Assembly (NCBI GenBank): GCA_937905825.1
Contig: CALCXM010000155.1
Location: 30,480 to 94,479, forward strand
DNA from: an uncultured bacterium
Lineage (GTDB): Bacteria > Planctomycetota > UBA1135 > GCA-002686595
Direction of reading: 5' to 3'
Length of the DNA stretch: 64,000 nt
The stretch's first letter is position 1, and each line of letters opens with the position of its first letter. Below the pieces are notes generated by a model. That model saw only the letters and a program-made list of their open reading frames with translations. It searched no databases and had not been told where the DNA came from. The position numbers were made by a program, and so were the translations under genes. Positions 26,387-33,819 of this stretch are shown in pieces.

Positions 26387-26422
26387 GTTGTGAAGGATCC
26401 TAGCGGGGACCCGCTCGCCCGA

Positions 26423-28090
26423 TCACTTGAAGCGGTCCCGCTGGCGATCGAACATCTTGTCGGCGCGGGTGCGCGCTGAACCCTTGAGCGCCACGTAGAA
26501 CTCGATCATCCCCTGGCGAACAGCGGCGGCCTTCTCAATCGAAGCGTCGATCTCGCGGCTGGTGTACACGTAGGAGGCCTGCGAGACCAGGCCCGCGTTG
26601 TAGTCCATGCACAGGCGCTTGCTCTTGATGATGACGAGCTGGGCGGCGTGGCCATAGTCGAGTCCCTTCTCCCGGGCCCAGGTGCACTCGGGGCCGAGAT
26701 TGAAGAAGGAGATATGCAGGCTGAGTCGCGTCTTCACGCTTGCGGCGATCACGTCCGTGTCGAGTCGCGGGACGGTCACCATGCGCTCGCTCGTGTCGTC
26801 CACGCGAACCTTGATGGTGTCCGTGGTGGGGTCCACTTGAAACTCGCCGACGCTCTCAACGAAGGCATCCCAAGCCTTCATGTCCGCGCGGTGTTTCTCG
26901 CTCAGCTCCTCGACGGTCGAGGCCGGGCGCTTGCCCTTTTGCAGCTCGTTCGTGGATTTTCGTTTCTTGTCCAAACCACCCTTTAGGTCGTCCACAAGGG
27001 AGGAACGGCCCCCGAGCTTTTCGTCCAGGACAGCTTCTAGAGCTGCCTTGCGCTCGTTGAGGCGATTGGTCATCTCTTCGCGGGCGGCGAAGGCGCGGCG
27101 CTCGGCCTCCATCAACTCCGTGAGACGATCGAAGTAGTCTTCCTGGGAGATCACGCTGCTGTTGTACTCGAGGCACAGCTTGCGGTACTTGAGGATCAGG
27201 ACCTGGGCGGCATCGTCGTACTTCGCCTTGGCCTGCAAAGTCCAGTTGATGTCCTTGCCGACGTAGACGGAAACCAACGGCGGCGAGTACTTCATCTGCA
27301 CGCAGAGGCTTTGCTCGAACTCTTGCACCAGGCCTTCCACGTCGAGCATCGGAACGGCGATCTGGGACGTGCGTGCCTTGTCCTTCCAGATGTTGATCAG
27401 CTTGCGATCCCCTCGGCTCTTGATGGGCTTGACCTCGAGGGCCGCGTCCAATTCGGCCATGCGGCTTTGAACCGCGCTTTTGGTGCGATCCATCTCGCTG
27501 ACTTCGGTTGCGTCGAAGACTTCGTTCTCCGAGGGCAATTTCATGTCATGGGGCCGGATCGTCTCCGCCAGGGTGCGAAAGGCATCGAGGGCGGCGGTGA
27601 CCTGCTGTTCGTACTCAGCGTTGCCGAGGGGAGGCAGGTCGATGGCCTCGTCCAACTTGTCGCTAGCCTTCTTGGCCGCCAAGGAAGTGTGAACGGCGAG
27701 CTCCATCGAACAGATGCGTGCCGCCTCGATCCCGTTGAAGATACGCCGCACCCGTCGCTGGTAGGTTTCTAGGGTGAGCTTGCCATCGTTGAACTCGTCG
27801 CACAGATCGCGAATTTGCTCGATGAGCTTTTGGGCCTTCTCGCTGTACTCGACCCCTTGCTCGCGGGACCAACCGAGGCTGATGCCGACCTGACCGATGC
27901 TGCCCCCAGCTCCGATCGAGAAGGAGGAGGGGTCCGCGATCTCGTCAGGGTCGAGGGTGTCCACCTGGGTTTGGCGCGTGTGGGCGTCATCCACCCAAAC
28001 GGTGATCTTGTCGGCCAGGGCCGAGCCGCTCATAGCGAGAGCGACGAGGCAGCAGGCGAGGGTTCGAGTTGTACGAGTGAGCGGATTCAT
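26423..28090 (-). CDS. Exported helical protein with three internal repeats
   Basis: 555 residues. Signal peptide LACCLVALAMSGSALA, then three copies of a ~170-residue unit. Each unit has a short beta segment (ITVWVDDAHTRQTQVDTLD / TDTIKVRVDDTSERMVTVPR / KLINIWKDKARTSQIAVP), then a conserved block with WSREQGVEYSEKAQ, WTLQAKAKYDDAAQ or WAREKGLDYGHAAQ, and then RDLCDEFNDG, RKLCLEYNSS or KRLCMDYNAG. The last two blocks fall in long predicted helices with an invariant Cys per repeat. I recognise no family. Helical, probably coiled-coil, periplasmic; one Cys per repeat could be structural. The start ATG at 28090 is that of the signal peptide. A strong hairpin lies just past the stop. Confidence 0.78.
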   Translation of the reverse strand: MNPLTRTTRTLACCLVALAMSGSALADKITVWVDDAHTRQTQVDTLDPDEIADPSSFSIGAGGSIGQVGISLGWSREQGVEYSEKAQKLIEQIRDLCDEFNDGKLTLETYQRRVRRIFNGIEAARICSMELAVHTSLAAKKASDKLDEAIDLPPLGNAEYEQQVTAALDAFRTLAETIRPHDMKLPSENEVFDATEVSEMDRTKSAVQSRMAELDAALEVKPIKSRGDRKLINIWKDKARTSQIAVPMLDVEGLVQEFEQSLCVQMKYSPPLVSVYVGKDINWTLQAKAKYDDAAQVLILKYRKLCLEYNSSVISQEDYFDRLTELMEAERRAFAAREEMTNRLNERKAALEAVLDEKLGGRSSLVDDLKGGLDKKRKSTNELQKGKRPASTVEELSEKHRADMKAWDAFVESVGEFQVDPTTDTIKVRVDDTSERMVTVPRLDTDVIAASVKTRLSLHISFFNLGPECTWAREKGLDYGHAAQLVIIKSKRLCMDYNAGLVSQASYVYTSREIDASIEKAAAVRQGMIEFYVALKGSARTRADKMFDRQRDRFK

Positions 28091-28329
28091 GGTTCTTCGA
28101 TAGGGGCTGGAAGGGGGATCTGTGGGATCTCCAATGTCCTTCTCGGTCATTAGGGTCATCGGCTCGAATGATACACGCTCCATTTGGGCAAGATCTGAGC
28201 TGGGTCCCCCGGGGTGCCTCCACCCATGCCTTGGGTGTGGGCGTAATTCCTTTCTTGGCAGTGGATTAGGCTGATTGATCGGCGGCTCCCATGGGCCCGA
28301 TGCGGCCTTGCGCTGCAAGCCCCGGCGCC

Positions 28330-29574
28330 CTACTTCCCGTCTCCTTCCGCGAGCATCTGTTCGATCAGGGTTTGGTAGCGATCGGACATGTGTTCGTAGG
28401 CTGGCCCGGTGGCGGGGCCGCTGAATCCCGTGTGGATCGCACGCACCTTGTTGTGGCGGTCCAAGAAGATCGCGGTGGGATAGGCGCGCACCCGATCGAG
28501 GGCGGTGAAGGCTTGCGAGGCTTTGGTCTTGTTCGACTCGCCGGCGATCAACACCGGGTAGTTCGCGGAGTGGGCCTTTTTGAAGCGTCGCACCATTCGG
28601 CAGCTGCGCTCGAAGTCATTGTCGAGTTCGAAGGCCAGGCCGAGGATCGACAGACCCCGTTTCCCGTAGCGTTCGTCCAAGCCAGCCAGGAAGCGCGCCT
28701 CGTCGTTGCAGTTGGGGCACCAGGTCCCGAAGAGCGAGATGATGCGAGCTTGGCCTGCAAAGGCGGGGTCGTCCAAGGCGCGTAGCTTGCCCTCCAAATC
28801 CGGAAAGGACAGATCCCCGAGGGACACGTCTGAGTTCCAGGTGGTCAAGCCAAAGGGATCGGCGAGCTTGGCGTTCGGGTCCTTGCGCCCGGTCCAATTC
28901 TCATGCCACACATCCCTCGACCAGAAGTCGCCGGCGAGTTCGCCAGTGGGTGTGAGTTGCGCGTGGAACAGAAAGGCGTGTCCGCCATCGAAGCAGGACA
29001 GGCGCAGTTGTTTGCCGTCGAAGGTGCCCGCTAGGAAGCGATAGTCTCCGAGGGTTGTTTCGAAGGTCCCGCGCAGGGACCCGTCGGCAGAGGTTGCGAA
29101 GGTGCCGACGGAGAGGTTTTCGTCGGAGTCGAACTTGACCGACCAGCGGCCGTCGAGCTGTTGCTGCTGTTCGCTACTGAGCTTGACCAATGGGAACCGA
29201 TCTCGAACGACGCTCGATCCCGTGAGTGGAAGCTGCGTGCGCTGGTCTCCGCCGAGTGACTTCGTCCAGATGCCGGTCAAACGGCTGCCATCCTCAGAGA
29301 CTTCCGCTCGCAACTCCGAGTCATAGGGGGTGACGTGCAGCGTGAGTTGATTTCCGTCGAGCACGGTAGAGCCCACTGGAATGACTTCGGATCCGTTGTG
29401 GATGGTCGAGCGCAGTTCGCTTCCCTCGCCCTCGAAGCGCACGAGGAACGGAAGCTCGCCGCCGGGGGACGCGAGCACGAAGCGCCACTCGCTCGGGAGG
29501 GTCGTGTGAGACTCAGTTGAGGCGGTCATCGAAACGAGCAGGGGGAGAAGGACGAAGGGCAGGAGCTTTTGCAT
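28330..29574 (-). CDS. Exported TlpA-like thioredoxin-fold protein
   Basis: 414 residues with a signal peptide (LLPFVLLPLLVSMTAS). Residues ~25-235 form a beta-rich domain (ASPGGELPFLVRFEGEG; TSADGSLRGTFETTLGDYRF) and residues ~250-414 a TlpA/AhpC-TSA thioredoxin domain with the redox pair in LFGTWCPNCNDEARFL near 284. Such proteins are usually periplasmic thiol-disulfide reductants. The N-terminal beta domain resembles those fused to TlpA in Bacteroidetes and planctomycetes. It lies 73 bases downstream of the M61 peptidase gene on the same strand and is likely co-transcribed with it. Confidence 0.88.
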   Translation of the reverse strand: MQKLLPFVLLPLLVSMTASTESHTTLPSEWRFVLASPGGELPFLVRFEGEGSELRSTIHNGSEVIPVGSTVLDGNQLTLHVTPYDSELRAEVSEDGSRLTGIWTKSLGGDQRTQLPLTGSSVVRDRFPLVKLSSEQQQQLDGRWSVKFDSDENLSVGTFATSADGSLRGTFETTLGDYRFLAGTFDGKQLRLSCFDGGHAFLFHAQLTPTGELAGDFWSRDVWHENWTGRKDPNAKLADPFGLTTWNSDVSLGDLSFPDLEGKLRALDDPAFAGQARIISLFGTWCPNCNDEARFLAGLDERYGKRGLSILGLAFELDNDFERSCRMVRRFKKAHSANYPVLIAGESNKTKASQAFTALDRVRAYPTAIFLDRHNKVRAIHTGFSGPATGPAYEHMSDRYQTLIEQMLAEGDGK

Positions 29575-29647
29575 CGACAGCACCGGGGGGATTTGGTTGC
29601 GGGGAGAAGCAAGCGAACGGCGCCGTGTGGCGCCGTCCAGGCGAGGA

Positions 29648-31657
29648 CTATTCCTTGTGTGACTCGGGCTCGTCAGCCACCACAGCTTCGTCCTGCTTGT
29701 CCTTGTCCTTGGACGCGGGCCACTCGTGACCAATCCAGGAAGCGTAGGAGCTCCTCTGAGCGTCCGATGCCTGCTTGATGCGCTTGATTTTCCACTTGCC
29801 GTCCTCTATGCCCGCAACTTCGACCGAGAGTTCGAAGAGGTGCTCGTGGCGGATCAGCGTGAAGGTCACCGTGTCGCCGATTGCGAGGCGTTTCAGTCGG
29901 TCGCTCAAATCGCTGGAGCGCAGGCGCTTGCCGTCCATGGCGATGATCTCGTCGCCGACCACCAGGCCGGCGCCGTACGCGGGTCCTTCGGAACTCACAC
30001 TGCGCACCAGGCAACCACTGCCGCCGTCCCGCAGACGCAGTCCGAGGTCCGCCTTCAGCGGAGGGCCGCTGGGCTCGACTTTGTCGTCCTCGCCCTTCTC
30101 GTCATCCTTGTCCTGCTTCGCTGGTTCGAAGTACAGCTCAAGCCCCACGGCTTTGAGTTCCTCCTCGAATGGAAAGGGCTCCGTACTCGCGATGTGCCTG
30201 TGGAAGAAGCCTTGGAAGGAACTACCCGTCAACTCGTCGAGGACTCCAATCAAGTCTCTTGTGGAGTATCCCGGCCCGCTCAAGGGGTAGCGCTCGTACA
30301 CCACGCGTAGGACATCGTCAAAGCTCGCCTTGCCTTGTGAGCGCGCACGAACTTCCATGTCCAAGGCCAGCGACGCCAGGGATCCGCCAGAGTAGAAGGA
30401 GATCTCCGTGTTGCCGTCATCCGCCGAATGACTGTTGAAGTGCGTCCAGGCGTCAAAAGACGACGATGCCAGGCTTTGCACCTGCGCACCTGGATTGCGC
30501 AAGTGCGATCCAATCGAGCTGGCGAGCCCATCCAAGTAACTCTGCTCTGTCTTGAGTCCGGCTCGTGCTTGCGTGAGGGCGCTGTAGTAGGTCGTGCTGC
30601 CCTCCGCCACCCACAGGAGATCCGTGTAGTTCTCCTTCAAGTAGTCGTACGGGTGCATGCCCGTGGGTCGAAAGGCCTTGACGTTCCAAGTGTGGAAAAA
30701 CTCGTGGGCGACGAGTCCGAGGAAGCTCTTGTAGGAACCCGACCGGTCGTGGCTTCCCTCCAATGCATCGCGGGAGGTTTGCATGATGGTGCTGTTCAAG
30801 TGCTCCGTGCCGCCTCCGCCCGCTCCCGCGTGGACCAAGAAAACGTAGCGCTCGTAGGGAGCACTGCCGAAGATGGAGAACTGTTCCTCGACGATCTTGG
30901 TGATGTCTTCAATCACCTGCTTCACGTCGTAGTCGAGGCCCTTGGGCCAGACGATGATCTCGTGGGGGAGTCCAGCGGCCTCGAAGGTGTGCTTGTCGTG
31001 CAAGCCCAACTCCAAGGGCGAGTCGACCAAGACGTCGTAGTTGGGCGCCACAAGAACCTTGGTCTCATTCGGTGCGAGCTCGAGTCCGCCCGCCACTCGC
31101 CAGCCCGTCGGCATCTGCAAAACAACTCGCACCGGCGACCTGCGTGAACCTTGGTCGTAGAGGAAGACCGATGACCCGGAGAGGAAGGCATGGGTGCTGT
31201 CCACGTGCCGAGTGCGGTCCGCGATGGAGTTGGCGTAGATCTGATAGACCACGTGAATCTCGTCCGCGCCCGCGCTGTGGATGCGCCAACTTGATTTTGC
31301 GGTTTTCTCGAACGGCAAGTCAGAGCCATTTTCGTCCGTGACCCGAATCGCGCGCAGGGTGCCCACTGGATCGAGGATCTCGTAGCGTCCCGGACGCCAG
31401 GTCGGGAGGTGCACGAGAACTTCGCTGCGGCCTTGAGCGGGGAACGCCGCAGTGATCTCGACCATCTGCGTTTGCGCTTGCGCCAGGGAAACCGTGTAGG
31501 TGACCTCGTCGTTTGAACTCGCCGCCGCTGCCAGGCCAGGGAAACCGAAGCAGAAAGTCAGCAGCCACGCGACGCACTGCCGTAGCCAGAACGCGGAGGG
31601 TCCTGGGGAAATCGAACAAGCCGTGGAGGAGGGAACGAACGAAGGAGTGCGCGTCAT
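29648..31657 (-). CDS. M61-family (glycyl aminopeptidase type) metallopeptidase with PDZ domain
   Basis: 669 residues. A signal peptide (WLLTFCFGFPGLAAAAS) is preceded by a rather long N-terminal region. An N-terminal beta domain (VLVHLPTWRPGRYEILD, typical of M61) comes next, then a zinc catalytic domain with HEFFHTWNVK near residue 317 and the downstream Glu in LLWVAEGSTTYY. A PDZ domain (~537-625; VSSEGPAYGAGLVVGDEIIA) follows, and a Lys/Asp/Glu-rich tail ends the protein. M61 enzymes cleave N-terminal Gly/Ala residues in the periplasm. The catalytic residues look intact. The start ATG at 31657 is chosen; a longer frame upstream is Arg/Pro-rich and unlikely. Leads a probable two-gene unit with the TlpA-like gene. 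Confidence 0.92.
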   Translation of the reverse strand: MTRTPSFVPSSTACSISPGPSAFWLRQCVAWLLTFCFGFPGLAAAASSNDEVTYTVSLAQAQTQMVEITAAFPAQGRSEVLVHLPTWRPGRYEILDPVGTLRAIRVTDENGSDLPFEKTAKSSWRIHSAGADEIHVVYQIYANSIADRTRHVDSTHAFLSGSSVFLYDQGSRRSPVRVVLQMPTGWRVAGGLELAPNETKVLVAPNYDVLVDSPLELGLHDKHTFEAAGLPHEIIVWPKGLDYDVKQVIEDITKIVEEQFSIFGSAPYERYVFLVHAGAGGGGTEHLNSTIMQTSRDALEGSHDRSGSYKSFLGLVAHEFFHTWNVKAFRPTGMHPYDYLKENYTDLLWVAEGSTTYYSALTQARAGLKTEQSYLDGLASSIGSHLRNPGAQVQSLASSSFDAWTHFNSHSADDGNTEISFYSGGSLASLALDMEVRARSQGKASFDDVLRVVYERYPLSGPGYSTRDLIGVLDELTGSSFQGFFHRHIASTEPFPFEEELKAVGLELYFEPAKQDKDDEKGEDDKVEPSGPPLKADLGLRLRDGGSGCLVRSVSSEGPAYGAGLVVGDEIIAMDGKRLRSSDLSDRLKRLAIGDTVTFTLIRHEHLFELSVEVAGIEDGKWKIKRIKQASDAQRSSYASWIGHEWPASKDKDKQDEAVVADEPESHKE

Positions 31658-31927
31658 AGCGAGGGCCGGATCAGAGGCTCGGGAACAATAGGGTGCAGCA
31701 AAAGCACCAGCATCCCCCGAGCTTACTGGAACCTGAGCTGAGCGGAGGAACGCGACCCAGACTCCTACAGAGTGCTGACGACTTGGTCGTGGACCCTGGC
31801 TAGTCCGGGCGGAGGGACGGCATTCTCCAATTGGATGCCGCGGGCCTTCTCCTGGACCCAACAAGTTCCGAGTTCAAACCCGACTCTCACGCGCCCGGGG
31901 CCCGGGCGAATGGGGTACTCTTCCGGA

Positions 31928-32551
31928 ATGCGGATCATTGCAGGCGAACATCGCGGCCGACTTCTTCAAGCGCCCCCGGGCCAGGGCACGCGCCCCATGC
32001 TCGATCGAGTGCGCGAGGCCATGTTCTCAACCCTCGGCCAGGGCATCGAGGGTTGCTACGCCCTGGACCTTTTCGCGGGCAGCGGCAGCTTGGGCCTCGA
32101 GTCCCTCAGTCGCGGCGCTGCCTACGCGCGCTTCGTTGAGGACAACCCGCACGTGGTCAAGATCATCAATGGCAACGTGGAGGAACTCGGGCTGGAGGCG
32201 AAGGCCCACGTCTTGAACGCCAGCGCCATCGCGCCGAATTCCTGGGCTCCCCCGAAAGGCGAAGCGGCTCGCTGGGCCGACGTGATCTTCTTCGACCCGC
32301 CCTACCCGTGGCTGCGTGATGACCGCCGCAACAGCGTCTTCGAGGCAGCCAACGCACTCGCAAAAAACGTTCTGCGCCCCGGCGGCTTGCTCGTCTTCCA
32401 CACGCCCAAGCGCGGCGCCGATTCCCACGAGTTTGACGCGCTGCTCGAACCGGACAAACGCAACTACGGCAGCTCCGCCCTTTGGTACCTGCGCGGTCCT
32501 GAAGAAGACGGGGCCGAAGAGGCAGAGCCGGAGCCGGAGACGCAAGCGTGA
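31928..32551 (+). CDS. rsmD: 16S rRNA (guanine(966)-N2)-methyltransferase
   Basis: Methylates G966 of 16S rRNA in the small subunit, using SAM. 207 residues; family usual ~185-200, with an acidic tail (EEAEPEPETQA) making up the excess. Visible: MRIIAGEHRGRLL start, RPMLDRVREAMF, SAM motif LDLFAGSGSLGLE at 46-58, and catalytic DPPY at 123-126. The start ATG at 31928 is fixed by the conserved RIIAGxxRGR. The stop TGA overlaps the next ATG by one base (TGATG), so nagA is translationally coupled. Other RsmD genes usually sit beside coaD; that neighbour is not present here. Confidence 0.96.
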   Translation: MRIIAGEHRGRLLQAPPGQGTRPMLDRVREAMFSTLGQGIEGCYALDLFAGSGSLGLESLSRGAAYARFVEDNPHVVKIINGNVEELGLEAKAHVLNASAIAPNSWAPPKGEAARWADVIFFDPPYPWLRDDRRNSVFEAANALAKNVLRPGGLLVFHTPKRGADSHEFDALLEPDKRNYGSSALWYLRGPEEDGAEEAEPEPETQA

Positions 32552-33699
32552 TGCGCTTGCAAGGACGTCTTCTGGTGAACGGGTCCTTGCGCACGGGGAC
32601 CATCGACTTTGAGGACGGAATCATTCGTGAGCTCGCCTTCGACGAACCCGCTTGGGACGAAGGCAGTTTGCCGATCATCGCCCCGGGCCTGATCGACTTG
32701 CACATCCATGGCTTCGGTTCCTGCGATCCCTTGCAGGATTTGGACGGCATGGCGAGGGCCCTGGCGCGTCATGGCACCACAGGTTTTCTGCCGACGCTCT
32801 TTCCAGCCCAACCCGCAAGGCTCGGGTCCCAATGCGAGAGCGTGGATCTCGCGGCGAGCGGCAAGCAGGAGGGTCTCGCCAGTCCACTGGGATTGCACTT
32901 AGAAGGACCCTTTGTCAACCCAGCCTCCGCGGGCGCCTTGCCCTTGGACTGCTTGGCGACTCCTTCGCTGCAAGCCCTGCGCGAAGTGGTCGGTTCTTCC
33001 AGCGCCGGCGGGCGCGGCATTCGAACCATCACCTTGGCCCCCGAACTTCCCGGTTGCATGGACCTCGTGCGCGAGTTGCAGACCCTCGGAATTCGGGTTT
33101 CCCTCGGGCACAGCCTAGCGAATGCGACGGAAGCGCGGGCCGCGGCCAGAGCGGGGGCCGTGGGAGTCACGCACTTGTACAACGCCATGAGTGGCATCCA
33201 TCACCGCAACATGGGACTCGCCGGCATCGCCTTGACGGAAGACGTGCTGTTCGCGGAGATCATCGGCGACCTGGTGCACGTGGAGCGCGAAGCGTTTGAG
33301 TTGGCCCTCGCGGCTCGTGGCCCCCAAGGTCTGTGCTTGGTCAGCGACGCCTTGTCTGGGGCAGGCACCGGTTGCGATCACTTCCACAGCTACGGGCGAG
33401 AGCACCTCATTCAAAATGGCGCCGCCTACTACCCCGCTGATTCGAACCACCCGCAACCACGCTTGGCGGGTTCGGCCTTGAGCCAGTTAGAAATGGTGCA
33501 ACGCCTGTGCGCCCAAGGAGTCGTCGACGTGGCCGACGCATTGACCATGGCTTCCAGCACACCGGCCCGTGCGCTCGGGCTTGAGAGTGAGCGGGGCCAC
33601 TTGAGCGTTGGAGCGCGCGCCGACTTGATCGTGCTCGCGCCGCAAGACCTAGCCTTGCGCCAGGTCTACGTGGCAGGCGCGGAAGTTCGCGGAGCCTAG
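32551..33699 (+). CDS. nagA: N-acetylglucosamine-6-phosphate deacetylase
   Basis: Removes the acetyl group from GlcNAc-6-phosphate in amino-sugar and cell-wall recycling. 382 residues, typical. Metal motif H51-x-H53 in GLIDLHIHGFG, Glu118 in LHLEGPF, later His in SLGHS and GVTHLYNAM, and the catalytic Asp in LVSDALSG. ATG at 32551 overlaps the rsmD stop; a GTG three bases upstream is also in frame. No nagB or PTS gene is adjacent. Some NagA-like amidohydrolases act on other acetylated sugars, so the substrate is by family. It is followed by hairpins before the convergent gene. Confidence 0.92.
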   Translation: MRLQGRLLVNGSLRTGTIDFEDGIIRELAFDEPAWDEGSLPIIAPGLIDLHIHGFGSCDPLQDLDGMARALARHGTTGFLPTLFPAQPARLGSQCESVDLAASGKQEGLASPLGLHLEGPFVNPASAGALPLDCLATPSLQALREVVGSSSAGGRGIRTITLAPELPGCMDLVRELQTLGIRVSLGHSLANATEARAAARAGAVGVTHLYNAMSGIHHRNMGLAGIALTEDVLFAEIIGDLVHVEREAFELALAARGPQGLCLVSDALSGAGTGCDHFHSYGREHLIQNGAAYYPADSNHPQPRLAGSALSQLEMVQRLCAQGVVDVADALTMASSTPARALGLESERGHLSVGARADLIVLAPQDLALRQVYVAGAEVRGA

Positions 33700-33720
33700 C
33701 GCCCCAACGCAAACGCGAAA

Positions 33721-33772
33721 CTGCCCCTTAAAAACGAAGGAGGGGGCAGCACACCCCATCGGCGCTGCCCCC
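33721..33772. terminator. Competing hairpins between convergent genes
   Basis: Three complementary arms lie between the nagA stop and the stop of the opposite gene: CTGCCCC (33721-33727), GGGGGCAGC (33742-33750) and GCTGCCCCC (33764-33772). Arm 2 can pair with arm 1 (about 9 bp including a wobble) or perfectly with arm 3 (9 bp). Position suggests a bidirectional terminator; no T-run follows. Confidence 0.6.
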
Positions 33773-33819
33773 ATGAATCCGGCCCCCCGATCAAAAAGGG
33801 TCGGATGAGACGGTCCTGA

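Larger units (their letters stand above)
25556..26422. other. Long non-coding interval with several strong hairpins
   Basis: 867 bases with no convincing gene. Frames on both strands give Arg/Ser/Pro/Gly-rich products lacking domains. It contains three well-formed stem-loops: 25989-26018 (perfect 10-bp stem), 26191-26250 (16 bp with one bulge) and 26334-26386 (perfect 23-bp stem, annotated as terminator). The density of long perfect stems is unlike the other gaps in the window, so a structured RNA is possible. Confidence 0.6.
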
